A DNA stretch of 64,000 bases from Gaiella occulta (GCF_003351045.1 NZ_QQZY01000001.1:372001-436000); one strand, 5' to 3'. Positions 8,077 to 17,003 are shown, counted from the stretch's first letter. Translations and numbers: made by a program. Notes: generated by a model not told the origin, from the sequence alone.

Positions 8077-9420
8077 ATGAGCCCGCCGCGGCGTACCGCG
8101 CTCGTCTCCGTCGCAGCAGCCCTCGCGCTGGTGGGGATCAAGCTCGGCACCGGCCTTGCGAGCGGCAGCCTCGGGCTCGTGTCCGAGGCGCTGCACTCCG
8201 GCACCGATCTCGTCGCCGCCCTGCTCACGTTCTTCGCGATCGGCGTCGCGGGCAGGCCCGCCGACCCGTCACACCCGTACGGCCACGGCAAGGCCGAGCA
8301 CCTGGCGGCGCTCGCCGAGGCGGCGGTGCTCCTGCTCGTGAGCGTGCTCGTCGGCGTCCTCGCCGTCGCGCGGCTCGGCGGCTGGGTGGAGATCGAGACG
8401 ACTGCGGCCTGGTGGGTGTTCGCCGCCGTCGGCGTCGTGATCGCGATCGACGTCTCCCGCACCGTCGTGTCGCTGCGCGCGGCGCGCCGCTACGAGAGCC
8501 CGGCGCTGCTCTCGAACGCGCTGCACTTCGGCAGCGACCTCGCGGGCACGCTCGCCGTGCTCGGCGGGCTCGTCGCCGTGCGCGCAGGCTGGGCGGAGGG
8601 CGACTCGCTCGCGGCGCTGTTCGTCGCCCTCCTCGTCGTCACCGCCGCCGCGCGCCTGATCGGCCGCAACGTCGACGTGCTCATGGACCGGGCGCCGGCG
8701 GCGGCCGTGCTCGCCGCCCGCGCCGCGATCGCCACGCTCGAGCCGCCCGTCGACGTTCGGCGCCTGCGCCTGCGCGAGGCGGCAGGACGAACCTTCACGG
8801 ACGTCGTCATCGGCGTGCCGCCCGGAGACGCCGTGGGGCAGGGGCACGCGCTGGCCGACCGCGTCGAGGCCGCAGTGCAGGGGGTGCTGCCCGGCAGCGA
8901 CGTGGTCGTGCACGTCGAGCCTGCCGGCGCGGAGGAGGTGCTGCGGGAGCGCGTGCGCGAGGCTGCGATGGGCGTGCCGCGCGTGCGCGAGATCCACGAC
9001 CTCTCCGTGATCGAGCTTCCGGACGGGATTCACGTGTCGCTGCACCTGAAGCTCCCGGGCGAGCTGCCGCTCGACGAGGCGCACGGACTCGCCGAGCAGG
9101 TCGAGCGCGCGATCGTGGACGGGATACCCGAGGTCGTCGACGTGCAGACCCATCTCGAGCCTCTCGCCGAGCTCGCCGCCGGGAGCGAGGCCGACGACGA
9201 CCCCGCGGAGATCGACAGGATCGTGCGCGAGACCGTCGGCGGCCCGCCGCGCTCGATCCGGTTCCTGCACACCGACGAGGGGCTCGTCGTGTTCCTCACG
9301 CTCGCCCTCGACCCCTCCGAGAGCCTCGCCGCCGCCCACGCGACCGCGTCGGGCGTCGAGCGGCGCATCCGCGCCGCCGTGCCGGGCGTGGCCGGGGTGA
9401 TCGTGCACACGGAGCCCTGA
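8077..9420 (+). CDS. Cation diffusion facilitator with three tandem C-terminal domains
   Basis: A 447-residue CDF-family metal/proton antiporter. The membrane part (residues 1-205) has six helices with the metal-site pair HSGTDL (helix 2) and HFGSDL (helix 5), and the loop DPSHPYGHGKAEHLAAL. The cytosolic part is about three times the usual size. A ferredoxin-like dimerisation module of about 80 residues seems repeated, each copy ending in His-x-Glu-Pro (HVEP 279-282, HLEP 359-362, HTEP 444-447). Metal specificity is not obvious; Asp/His sites suit Zn, Fe or Mn. It stands alone between EamA and the FAH-like gene. Confidence 0.9.
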   Translation: MSPPRRTALVSVAAALALVGIKLGTGLASGSLGLVSEALHSGTDLVAALLTFFAIGVAGRPADPSHPYGHGKAEHLAALAEAAVLLLVSVLVGVLAVARLGGWVEIETTAAWWVFAAVGVVIAIDVSRTVVSLRAARRYESPALLSNALHFGSDLAGTLAVLGGLVAVRAGWAEGDSLAALFVALLVVTAAARLIGRNVDVLMDRAPAAAVLAARAAIATLEPPVDVRRLRLREAAGRTFTDVVIGVPPGDAVGQGHALADRVEAAVQGVLPGSDVVVHVEPAGAEEVLRERVREAAMGVPRVREIHDLSVIELPDGIHVSLHLKLPGELPLDEAHGLAEQVERAIVDGIPEVVDVQTHLEPLAELAAGSEADDDPAEIDRIVRETVGGPPRSIRFLHTDEGLVVFLTLALDPSESLAAAHATASGVERRIRAAVPGVAGVIVHTEP

Positions 9421-9461
9421 CCGACCGCGCGCAGCGGCGGCTGCAGGTTGAATAGAGCGCT

Positions 9462-10139
9462 GTGCGCCTCTGCATGTTCCACCCGAACGGGCGTCCGCTG
9501 GAGCGGGGCTGGGTCGGCCGCGTCGACGGCGACCGCGTGGTCCACCTCGCCGCCCAGACGCTGCAGTCGTTCTTCCTCGGCGGCGGCGGCGCGCGCGAGC
9601 ACGCCGAGTACGCGCTCGGCGCGGTGACGTTCGTCGTTCCCGTGCTGCATCCGCCCACCGTGCGCCTGTTCGACGGCCAGGAGACGTTCGCGTTCGCCAA
9701 CGCCGCCGCCGTCACCGGCCCCGGTGCGACGATCGCGGGCCCGGCGCGCACGCTCGACCTGCTTCCGCGCGTGGCGGCGGTGATCGGCGCCGACGAGCAG
9801 ATCGGCGGCTTCGCCGCCCTCGCCGAGTGGCGCGCCGCCGGGGTTCCGGCGCCGAAGGACAGGGACTTCGCGCTCGTGCTCGGCCCCTTCGTCGTCACGC
9901 CCGACGAGCTGCCGGGCGCGGACGTCGAGCTCTCCGTCCGCGCCGGCGGCGGCGAGCGCCTCCGCACCGTCAGCGCCGGCTTCGACTGGGAGGCCGCGCG
10001 CGTGCTCGCCCGCGCCGGCACGACGCTGCGCCCCGGGGACATCCTCGCCGGCCCGGCGGCCGGACGGGTGGAGGGGCTCTCCGGCCCGGTCGAGCTCGAG
10101 GCAGCCGGCATCGGCGTGCTGCGCCAGACCGTCGCGTGA
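9462..10139 (+). CDS. Fumarylacetoacetate hydrolase-like protein
   Basis: A 225-residue protein with FAH-fold sequence. The N-terminal R-x-CMFHPNGRP and GRVDGDRVVHL match the small N-terminal domain of bacterial FAH proteins. The GADEQIGGFAALAEW and DFALVLGPFVVTPDEL segments sit where the core motifs (ANDVSARD, GPWLVTADE) usually occur. The metal-binding E-x-E and the GKN(Y/F) segment are not seen, so it may not be a working hydrolase. GTG start. Its stop overlaps the start of the HAD gene as GTGA. Confidence 0.65.
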   Translation: MRLCMFHPNGRPLERGWVGRVDGDRVVHLAAQTLQSFFLGGGGAREHAEYALGAVTFVVPVLHPPTVRLFDGQETFAFANAAAVTGPGATIAGPARTLDLLPRVAAVIGADEQIGGFAALAEWRAAGVPAPKDRDFALVLGPFVVTPDELPGADVELSVRAGGGERLRTVSAGFDWEAARVLARAGTTLRPGDILAGPAAGRVEGLSGPVELEAAGIGVLRQTVA

Positions 10140-10777
10140 GGCGCGCGGGCGTCCTGCCGCTCGTCCTCGACTGGGACGGAACGGTGACCGAGACGGACAC
10201 GCTCCACCTCGTCATCGCGGAGTTCGGCGACCTCGCCGTGTTCCGCGCGCTCGAGGCCGAGATCGGCCGCCGCATGACCCTGCGCGAGGTGATCGCCTGC
10301 GAGATGGAGACGGTGAAGGCGGGGCGCGACGAGGTCGTGGCATGGCTCCTGGAGACCGTGCGCGTCCGCCCGGGCTTTGCCGAGCTCGTTGCCGCACACG
10401 ACCCGCTGATCGTCTCGGCCGGCTTCCACGAGCTCATCGAGCCGGTGCTCGAGCGCGAGGGGGTGCGCGCGCGCGTCGTCGCCAACCGCGTCGTGCCCGA
10501 CCCCGCAGGCTGGCGCGCCGTCTTCCCGGAGGCCGCCTCCTGCCCGATCTGCGGCGAAGCCTGCAAGCGCCGCTCCGTCGAAGGGCTCGGGCCGTTCGCC
10601 TTCGTCGGCGACGGCGTCTCCGACCGCTGCGTCTCGCTCGCGGCGGAGGTCGTGTTCGCGCGGGACGGCCTCGCGCGCCACCTCAGCGGGCTCGGCGTCG
10701 ACTACAGGCCGTTCCGGGACTTCGACGACGTGCGCATGAAGCTGGCCCGGTCTGCCGCTGGACGGTTGCCACGGTGA
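10136..10777 (+). CDS. HAD-IB family phosphatase (MtnX/SerB-like)
   Basis: A 213-residue HAD phosphatase. Motif I is DWDGT at residues 12-16. Motif II (IVSAGF) is near residue 95 and motif IV (FVGDGVSDRC) is near 160. A cysteine cluster, CPICGEACKRR, before motif IV resembles the C-x-x-C..CK region of MtnX-type phosphatases in the methionine salvage pathway, but no other salvage gene is nearby. The GTG start overlaps the previous stop, and the stop in turn overlaps the GTG of the GH15 gene, so the three genes form one coupled operon. Confidence 0.8.
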   Translation: MRRAGVLPLVLDWDGTVTETDTLHLVIAEFGDLAVFRALEAEIGRRMTLREVIACEMETVKAGRDEVVAWLLETVRVRPGFAELVAAHDPLIVSAGFHELIEPVLEREGVRARVVANRVVPDPAGWRAVFPEAASCPICGEACKRRSVEGLGPFAFVGDGVSDRCVSLAAEVVFARDGLARHLSGLGVDYRPFRDFDDVRMKLARSAAGRLPR

Positions 10778-12762
10778 GAATGGAAGGGGAGCTCGGCCCA
10801 GCCGGCGCCTTCGACGCGACCGGGCGCCGCGTCGCGTTCATGCCTGCCGCCGTGCTCGGCAACGGCTCGCTGCTCGTGACGCTGTCCGCGCGCGGGGAGG
10901 TCGAGCGGCTCTTCTGGCCGCACGTCGACGGCCCGCAGCACCTCGGCGAGCTGCGCCTCGGCCTCTGCCCGAACGGGCGCACCCACTGGCTCGACGAGGA
11001 GCCCTTCAGCTGGGAGCAGCGCTACGACGAGGACGCGTCGATCCTCCGCACGGTGGCCCGAGACGGCGAGCACACCGTCGAGATCGTCGACGCCGTGCAT
11101 CCCCACGACCCGGTGCTCGTGCGGCGTATCCACAGCGACGGCGAGGGCAGGCGCATCGTCGCGCTCTGCTGCCCGATGCTCGAGGAGGCGCACTTCTACG
11201 GGGCCGCGTACGTCGACCCCGGCACCGGCGCGCTCGTCTTCTACCGCCGGCACGTCGCCGTCGCGATCGCGCTCAGCTGCGCCGACGAGCGCGCGGTCGG
11301 GCGAACGCGGCGCGGTCACCACTACTCCGTCCTCGACGATGCCTGCGACGGTCGCCTCGACGGCGACGCCGTCGCTCACCGCCAGCCGCTCGAGGGGGCG
11401 CTCGCCGGCGACCTCCGCGGCGACGCCACACTGCTCGTCGCCTTCGCCGCCGACGCCGCCGCGGCGCTCGCGCTGGTGCGGGAGCACGGCCGCGCCGCGC
11501 CCGGCGCGGCCGAGACGGCTCGCCGCCGCCACGACGCGGGGCGGCTCGCCGCGGCACGGCCCGCTTCCCCGGGCCCCGAGGGGCTCGACGCGCTCTACCG
11601 GCGCTCGCTGCTCGTGCTCGAGGATCTCACCGACCGCGCGACCGGCGCCACGGTCGCCGCTCCCGAGATGGACCCGCGATTCCTCCGCTCGGGCGGCTAC
11701 GGCTTCGTGTGGCCGCGCGACCTCGCGTACATCTCGCTCGCGCTGCTCGCCGCCGGCAAGGCCGACCTGGTCGCCCCGTCGCTGCGCTGGCTTTCCCGCC
11801 ACCAGGCGCCCGAGGGGCTGTGGCTGCAGCGGCACTGGACGGACGGAGCGCTCGCGCCGGCCTGGAGCATGCACCAGCTCGACGAGACCGGCGCCGCGCT
11901 GTTCGCCTACGAGGCGGCGTGGCGCGAGCTCGAGGACGAGTCGCTGGACGCGGAGCTGTGGCCCTCGATGCGCCGGGGAGCCGACTTCCTCACGCGCTTC
12001 GTCGACGGCGAGACCGGCCTGCCGCTCGCGAGCGTCGACCTGTGGGAGCAGCACGACGGCCAGCACACCTACACGGCGGCCGCGACCGTCGCAGGGCTGC
12101 GCGCCGGCGCCGCGATGGCCGCTCGACACGAGCCGGCCCTGCGGCGGCGATACGCAGCGGCGGCCGCGTCGATCGCGTGCGCGCTGGACGCCCATCTCTG
12201 GAGCGAGGAGCACGGCCGCTTCCTGCGCTCGCGCAACGTCGGCCGGTCGGACGCCGCAGGCCTGCCTCCCGGGTGCGCGTTCGCGCGCAACCTCCCGTAC
12301 CCGAACCGCACCATCCGCTCCGTCGATCCCCGCGACACACGGCTCGACAGCTCGCTGCTCGGCCTCGCCTGGCCGTTCGTGTCGCTCGACCTCTCCTCGC
12401 AGCGGCTGCGTGCGACGGTGGACGCCGTCGCGTCGGGGCTGGCGGCGCCGTGCGGGGGCACCTACCGCCACGAGGACGACACGTATGCCGGCGGCAATCC
12501 CTGGCTCATCTCCACGCTGTGGCTCGGCCTCGCCCGTCGACTGCTCGGTGACGAGGTCGGGCATCGGGGCGCGCTCGAATACGTGCTCTCCCGCCGCACC
12601 GGGCTCGACCTGCTGCCCGAGCAGGTGCTCCCCGACGGCCGGCCCGCGTGGGTGCTGCCGCTCGCCTGGAGCCATGCGATGCTGCTCCTCGCCGCCCGCC
12701 CCGAGCTGACGATCGTGCGCGACCTGGCCGACGCGACGGCGGCGGCGCGGTCGAGCGCGTAG
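10774..12762 (+). CDS. Glycoside hydrolase family 15 (glucoamylase-like)
   Basis: A 662-residue enzyme. An N-terminal beta-sandwich (about 10-260) holds GNGSLLVTLSARGEVERLFWPHVDG. An (alpha/alpha)6 barrel (about 280-640) follows, with GYGFVWPRDLAYISLALL, LWLQRHW, the first catalytic Glu in DLWEQHDGQHTYT and the second in LLPEQ before LPLAWSHA. GH15 enzymes release glucose from alpha-glucans, trehalose or dextran; the exact substrate is unknown. No signal peptide is seen, so it is probably cytoplasmic. The GTG at 10774 gives the GTGA coupling seen at neighbouring junctions; the ATG at 10780 is an alternative. Confidence 0.85.
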   Translation: MRMEGELGPAGAFDATGRRVAFMPAAVLGNGSLLVTLSARGEVERLFWPHVDGPQHLGELRLGLCPNGRTHWLDEEPFSWEQRYDEDASILRTVARDGEHTVEIVDAVHPHDPVLVRRIHSDGEGRRIVALCCPMLEEAHFYGAAYVDPGTGALVFYRRHVAVAIALSCADERAVGRTRRGHHYSVLDDACDGRLDGDAVAHRQPLEGALAGDLRGDATLLVAFAADAAAALALVREHGRAAPGAAETARRRHDAGRLAAARPASPGPEGLDALYRRSLLVLEDLTDRATGATVAAPEMDPRFLRSGGYGFVWPRDLAYISLALLAAGKADLVAPSLRWLSRHQAPEGLWLQRHWTDGALAPAWSMHQLDETGAALFAYEAAWRELEDESLDAELWPSMRRGADFLTRFVDGETGLPLASVDLWEQHDGQHTYTAAATVAGLRAGAAMAARHEPALRRRYAAAAASIACALDAHLWSEEHGRFLRSRNVGRSDAAGLPPGCAFARNLPYPNRTIRSVDPRDTRLDSSLLGLAWPFVSLDLSSQRLRATVDAVASGLAAPCGGTYRHEDDTYAGGNPWLISTLWLGLARRLLGDEVGHRGALEYVLSRRTGLDLLPEQVLPDGRPAWVLPLAWSHAMLLLAARPELTIVRDLADATAAARSSA

Positions 12763-12841
12763 CGCCGACGGCCTCGAGTCGCTCCTGCGCGCGGACGGCG
12801 CGCCCGAGGCGCCGAGGCACGCGTACGATCGCCGCATCGCG

Positions 12842-13663
12842 CTGCTCGCCGTCCCACAGCCGTACGACTTCCTCGCCTCCACGGAGCGGTTCCGCTCCTA
12901 CGGCGCCGACCGCGCCAACCTGTGGCGCGAGGGCGGCCTGCACCGCGTCGTCCGCGGCCGCGAGGTGCGGATCGAGGCGGCGCCGGGCGGGGTGCGGGTC
13001 GAGCCGTGCGACGAGGAGATCGCGGCCGAGGCGGCGTGGCTGCTCGGCGTGCCGCTCGACCTCGACGGCTTCTGGGCGTGGGCGCGGGGCGAGCCCGTGC
13101 TTGCCGCGCTCGCGGAGCCGCTGCGCGGATACCGTCCGCCGCTCGTCCCCGACCGCTGGGAGATGCTCGTCACGCTGATCACGGCGCAGCAGGTGTCGCT
13201 GCGCTCCGCGTTCGCGGTGCGCTCGCGGCTGATCGAGCGCTTCGGCACCCGTCACGGCGCCGCCTGGGCGTTCCCGTCGCGCGCGCGCATCGCGGCGGCC
13301 GCGGAGGGGGAGATCCGCGCTGCCGGCCTCTCGCGGCGCAAGGCCGAGTACGTGACCGGCCTCGCGCGAGGCGATCTCGATCTGCACGCACTCGCGGCGC
13401 TTGCGGACGCCGAGGTGGTCGCCGCGATCACGGCGCAGCGCGGGCTCGGCCGCTGGACGGCCGACTGGTTCCTCGCGCGTGCGCTCGCCCGGCCGCACGC
13501 GTGGCCGGCGGGCGACCTGGGCGTGCGCAAGGCGGTCTCGTTCTTCTACGGTTGCGGCAGGGAACTCGACGAGACGGAGGTGCGCGCGATGGGAGAGAGG
13601 TTCGGTCCCTGGCGGAACGTCGCATGTCACATGCTGCTCGCGGGCGCGAGGTTGCACGGATGA
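12842..13663 (+). CDS. AlkA-like DNA-3-methyladenine glycosylase (start unusual)
   Basis: An HhH-GPD DNA glycosylase that would remove alkylated bases. The core has ITAQQVSLRSAFAVRSRLIE, the HhH hairpin GLGRWTADWFLARAL and the catalytic Asp region PAGDLGVRKAVSFFYG. The first ATG/GTG/TTG in frame is the GTG at 12965, yet the reading frame upstream keeps coding composition and AlkA-like sequence (VPQPYDFLASTERF) back to about 12842. The start may therefore be the CTG at 12842, an unusual codon, or the sequence may hold an error. From 12965 the protein is 232 residues. The stop overlaps the next ATG as ATGA. Confidence 0.8.
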   Translation: MLAVPQPYDFLASTERFRSYGADRANLWREGGLHRVVRGREVRIEAAPGGVRVEPCDEEIAAEAAWLLGVPLDLDGFWAWARGEPVLAALAEPLRGYRPPLVPDRWEMLVTLITAQQVSLRSAFAVRSRLIERFGTRHGAAWAFPSRARIAAAAEGEIRAAGLSRRKAEYVTGLARGDLDLHALAALADAEVVAAITAQRGLGRWTADWFLARALARPHAWPAGDLGVRKAVSFFYGCGRELDETEVRAMGERFGPWRNVACHMLLAGARLHG

Positions 13664-14673
13664 CCGTGCGCCGCGCGACGGCCGCGGACCTGCCCGAGCT
13701 CGAGGGGCTGTGGCGGGCGTTCCTGGCGGAGGCGCCGCCGCCGCGCGAGGAGGCCTGCCCCGCGCGCGAGGTCGGGGAGATGCGCGAGATCGTCGCCTCC
13801 GGACTCGGCTGGGTCGCCGAGCGCGACGGCGCCGCCGTCGGGATGGCGCTCGCACGCAGGCGCGGCGTGCGCGCGGCGCGGATCAGCGACCTGTACGTGC
13901 GGCCGGAGGTGCGGCGCGAGGGCGTTGCCGGGGCGCTCATGCGCGCCGTCCTCGCGCACCTCGCCGACGACGGGGTCGAGACGGTCGATCTGGAGGTGGC
14001 GGCGTCGAACGCCGCGGCGCGTGCGGTGGTCGCGCGCTGGGGCTTCCGGGAGGAGGCGCTCCTTCTCGCCGCCCCGCTCGCCGGGGTCGCGGAGCGGCTC
14101 GGCAAGGCCGTCCAGGCACCGTCGTTCGGCTCGATCCACGCGCAGACCGACGACGTCGACGCCATCGTGAAGGCGGTCGAGACGATGGTGCCGCGGCTGC
14201 CGGGCCGCTCGCGCGGCTCGATCGTGACGCAGCCGCGCGGGGGTTACGTCACCGTCTACGACGACGTCTGCGACCGCGACCCCGCGATGCTGCGCCGGCT
14301 CGCGAGGGAGATCTCGACGCGTACCGGCCTCGTCGTCATCGTCCTCGGCGTCGAGCAGGAGACGGTGGTGCGGATGATCCTGTTCGACCGCGGCGGCATC
14401 GTCGACGAGTACGCGTCCTTGCCGGAGTTCCACCGCCCGCTGCCGCCGGGCGAGGTGGTGGCGCTGCAGGCGAACCCGGTCGTCATCGAGCGCTACACGG
14501 GGGCCTCGCAGGCGTCGGTGCGTGCCGCGGCTCCGGTCGCCGGGACGCCGTCCGACCTGCCGCCGGCCCGCGATCTGCTCGCGGGCCTCGCCGCGACCCT
14601 CGGTCTCACGGGCGCCGAGCACGGCTGGTCGGACGCGCCGGCCCTCGACGGCGCGATCCGCGTCGAGCGCTAG
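13660..14673 (+). CDS. GNAT acetyltransferase fused to an unknown C-terminal domain
   Basis: A 337-residue protein. Residues 1-140 are a GNAT N-acetyltransferase with DLYVRPEVRREGVAGALM as the acetyl-CoA loop and a typical VEVAASNAAARAVVARWGF-like strand. Residues 150-337 form a second alpha/beta domain that I do not recognise (GSIVTQPRGGYVTVYDD, GLVVIVLGVEQETVVRMILFD). Its Val/Ile-rich strands look like a small sensor or ligand fold. The ATG overlaps the stop of the AlkA-like gene, so repair and acetylation genes are co-translated. Substrate unknown. Confidence 0.8.
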   Translation: MTVRRATAADLPELEGLWRAFLAEAPPPREEACPAREVGEMREIVASGLGWVAERDGAAVGMALARRRGVRAARISDLYVRPEVRREGVAGALMRAVLAHLADDGVETVDLEVAASNAAARAVVARWGFREEALLLAAPLAGVAERLGKAVQAPSFGSIHAQTDDVDAIVKAVETMVPRLPGRSRGSIVTQPRGGYVTVYDDVCDRDPAMLRRLAREISTRTGLVVIVLGVEQETVVRMILFDRGGIVDEYASLPEFHRPLPPGEVVALQANPVVIERYTGASQASVRAAAPVAGTPSDLPPARDLLAGLAATLGLTGAEHGWSDAPALDGAIRVER

Positions 14674-14727
14674 CGCGGCCCGTGGTAACGGCCCGCCGGC
14701 CGCGGGCTCGCCAGCTACGTTTTCGGG

Positions 14728-15306
14728 GTGCTGACCCTCTACGACGCTCCCCGCTGTCCGTACTGCGCCCGCGTGCGCATCGTGCTCGACGAGAAGGGCG
14801 TGCCGTTCGAGACGGCCGTGATCGACCTCGACGACCGGCCCGCGTGGCTCTACGACAAGAACTCGACCGGCCGCGTGCCGGTGCTCGAGGAGGACGGCTG
14901 GTGCCTGCCCGAGTCGGCGCTGATCGGCGAGTACCTCGACGAGCGCTACCCCGACCCGCCGCTGCTCCCTTCCGACCCCGCGGCGCGGGCGTCGGCCCGC
15001 CTGCTCGTCTTCCGCCACGACGACCTCGCACGGCCGTATTACGCGCTGCGCCGTCACGAGGACGGCGCCGGCGCGCAGCTCGCCGGCGCGCTCGCCGGGC
15101 TCGACGCGCTGCTCGCCGCGCAGCCCTACCTGACGGGGGCGTCCTTCGGGCTCGCCGACGTCGCCTACGTCCCCTGGATCCTGCGTGCGCGCGGGCTGAT
15201 GGGCGTGGCGCTCGATCCGTACCCGGATCTCGCAGCCTGGCTCGAGCGGCTGCTCGAGCGCCCGTCGGTCGCCGCGGAGCTCGACGTCGTGGCGGCGCTC
15301 ACGTGA
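14728..15306 (+). CDS. Glutathione S-transferase-fold protein
   Basis: A 192-residue protein with an N-terminal thioredoxin-fold half carrying CPYC at residues 10-13 and the cis-Pro strand TGRVPVLEED, then WCLPESALIGEYLDERYPDP. The C-terminal helical half has GASFGLADVAYVPWILRA, the GST N-capping box region. With a CPYC motif it may act as a glutaredoxin-like reductase. Actinobacteria usually use mycothiol, so the thiol partner is uncertain. GTG start at 14728, coupled (GTGA) to the rhodanese gene. Confidence 0.85.
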   Translation: MLTLYDAPRCPYCARVRIVLDEKGVPFETAVIDLDDRPAWLYDKNSTGRVPVLEEDGWCLPESALIGEYLDERYPDPPLLPSDPAARASARLLVFRHDDLARPYYALRRHEDGAGAQLAGALAGLDALLAAQPYLTGASFGLADVAYVPWILRARGLMGVALDPYPDLAAWLERLLERPSVAAELDVVAALT

Positions 15307-15683
15307 GCGTCGTCACCTGCGAGGAGCTTGCCCGCCGGCTCGGAGAGGAAGGCCTCGTGCTCCTCGACGTGCGCACGGCGGCCGAGTTCGCGGGCGCCGC
15401 CGGCTACCCGTGCGACGAGCGCCGGGGGCACGTGCCCGGAGCGCGGAACGTCGACGTGCAGGAGCTGCTCGGGCTCGACGCGGACGGGATCCGCGAGCGC
15501 ATCGGCGCCCCCGCCGGAGCAGAGGTGATCGCCTACTGCCACTCGGGCGGCCGCTCCGCGACGGCCGTCGAGCTCCTGCGCGCCGCCGGCTACGACGCGC
15601 GCAACTTCGCCGGCTCCTGGCATGAATGGTCCGCCGACCCGGCGCTCCCGCTCGAGGCCGGTCAGGCCGACGCGGCGGCGTAG
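15303..15683 (+). CDS. Rhodanese-like sulfurtransferase
   Basis: A 126-residue single rhodanese domain. The strand LVLLDVRTAAEF is followed by GHVPGARNVDV, and the active loop YCHSGGRSA carries the catalytic Cys79. The ending FAGSWHEWS is typical of thiosulfate sulfurtransferases. The GTG start overlaps the GST-like gene's stop. The last 22 nt run against the end of the amidotransferase gene on the other strand. Confidence 0.88.
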   Translation: MSVVTCEELARRLGEEGLVLLDVRTAAEFAGAAGYPCDERRGHVPGARNVDVQELLGLDADGIRERIGAPAGAEVIAYCHSGGRSATAVELLRAAGYDARNFAGSWHEWSADPALPLEAGQADAAA

Positions 15684-16363
15684 TCGAGGAACGCGCCGCA
15701 CAGGCGCCGCCCGTGCTCGTTCCACGTGCCGAGGAGCGCGTCGGTCTCGCGGCGGACCTCGTCGGCCGGCTTCGGCAGCTCGGCGGCGCCGTCGACGAAC
15801 CAGGAGTCGAGCATGCGGCGCGTCACCTCGGCGTGGAACTGGATTCCCCACGTGCGCTCGCCGAGCCGGTACGCCTGGCGCGCCGCCCGGCTCCGCGCCA
15901 GGAGCGTCGCCCCCGGCGGCAGCTCGAAGGTGTAGTAGTGCCACTGGAACGCGTCCAGGCGCCGCGGCAGCACCCCCACGACCGGGTCGCCGACGCCGGC
16001 GTCGTTCAGCTCGACCTCGTGCCAGCCGACCTCGGCGACCTCGGCCGGCCCGACGCGGGCGCCCGCCGCGCGCGCGATCAGCTGGGAGCCGAGGCAGACA
16101 CCGAACAGCGGCACCTCGCGCTCGAGCGCCTCGCGCAGGAACGACGCCTCGTCGGCGAGCCACGGATGCTCGGCGTCCTGGTCGGGATGCATGGCGCCGC
16201 CGAAGACCATGATCGCGTCGTAGCGCGTGGGCGCGTCGGGCCCCGTGCCGTCTGCCACGGTGACCCAGCGCTCGAGCCGGTCGCCGCGCTGCTCGACGAG
16301 ATCCTCGAACAGCCCGCCTCCGCCCGTGGAGGAGCCGTCGTGGACGATGGAGAGCACGCGCAT
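15662..16363 (-). CDS. Class I glutamine amidotransferase (GATase1) protein
   Basis: A 233-residue GMP synthase-like amidotransferase. The nucleophile elbow is FGVCLGSQ with Cys90, and the catalytic His/Glu pair is in WGIQFHAEV (His177, Glu179). VFGGAMHPDQD and HPWLADE match the stand-alone GATase family annotated as glutamine amidotransferase. It hydrolyses Gln or gamma-glutamyl compounds; the acceptor is unknown. Convergent with the rhodanese gene. Confidence 0.85.
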   Translation of the reverse strand: MRVLSIVHDGSSTGGGGLFEDLVEQRGDRLERWVTVADGTGPDAPTRYDAIMVFGGAMHPDQDAEHPWLADEASFLREALEREVPLFGVCLGSQLIARAAGARVGPAEVAEVGWHEVELNDAGVGDPVVGVLPRRLDAFQWHYYTFELPPGATLLARSRAARQAYRLGERTWGIQFHAEVTRRMLDSWFVDGAAELPKPADEVRRETDALLGTWNEHGRRLCGAFLDYAAASA

Positions 16364-16593
16364 GACGCGAATCTAGCGAGCGCGGCGGCGGCGCTTCGGA
16401 ACAACGTCATCTCCGCGACCGCGACTCGCCGCTCCCGTCTCGCGGATCGCCGCTCTATCCACGTCGCCGACTGCGTCGTACGCGAGAACTCGACGCCGGC
16501 GAGGCGCCCGCCGGGCCGCCCGTGCGACGTCAGCGAGATTCTCGGCCGGCTCCTCCGAGACCGATCCTCTAGGCTTACGGCGGAGGGACGACG

Positions 16594-16974
16594 ATGAGCG
16601 AGGGGAGACAGCGAGGACGCGCGACGCGGGAGACGAACCGCGTCCTCGACGCGTGGCTGCGCAGCCGCAAAGGACCCGCCGCCGACGCGTTCGCGCTCCG
16701 CGCGGGCGAACGCCTCCACGAGGCCCGCGTCTACCGGGGCACGATCGAGGGCTACCGGCTGGAGGTTCTCAGCAAGCGCGCTGCGCGCGGGATAGAGCTC
16801 GTGGCGACGCTGCGGCGGCCGGACGCCACGGTCAGCTTCCAGCGGGGCTGGGACGCGCTCGACGAGCCGGGCTACGCGGCGGCCGTCGAGGAGGTCGAGC
16901 GCGAGGTGGCGCGGCTGGGACTGTGCGACCCCGAGCGCGTCCAGGTCTTCGCTCCGGGCGGCAAGCGGCCCTAA
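16594..16974 (+). CDS. Hypothetical protein preceding the flagellar island
   Basis: A 126-residue basic protein with an ATG preceded by a good GGAGGG site. A helical N-terminus (TRETNRVLDAWLRSRKG) is followed by several beta strands (ARVYRGTIEGYRLEVLSKR, IELVATLRRPD) and a C-terminal amphipathic helix (AAVEEVEREVARLG). I do not recognise it. Its TAA stop supplies the first three bases of the -35 element of the flgB sigma-28 promoter. Confidence 0.65.
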   Translation: MSEGRQRGRATRETNRVLDAWLRSRKGPAADAFALRAGERLHEARVYRGTIEGYRLEVLSKRAARGIELVATLRRPDATVSFQRGWDALDEPGYAAAVEEVEREVARLGLCDPERVQVFAPGGKRP

Positions 16975-16998
16975 AGGCGGGTCACGACCGACCGATAC
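16972..16998 (+). promoter_or_regulatory. Sigma-28 promoter P1 (flgB operon)
   Basis: CCC-TAAA at 16972-16975, 15 nt spacer, then ACCGATAC at 16991-16998. The consensus at the other sites is GCCGA(C/T)A, so the first -10 base is off. It stands about 105 nt before flgB, leaving a structured leader. The TAAA includes the TAA stop of the upstream gene. Confidence 0.75.
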
Positions 16999-17003
16999 AC
17001 CGC

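Noticed and set aside
9462-10139. Calling the FAH-like gene a working fumarylacetoacetase
   Set aside because: The metal-binding E-x-E and GKN motifs are not visible, so only the family resemblance is reported.
16466-16473. GCCGACTG upstream of the 16594 gene as a sigma-28 -10
   Set aside because: The -35 position (16447-16450) reads TCGC, not T(A/C)AA, so the two-element test fails.
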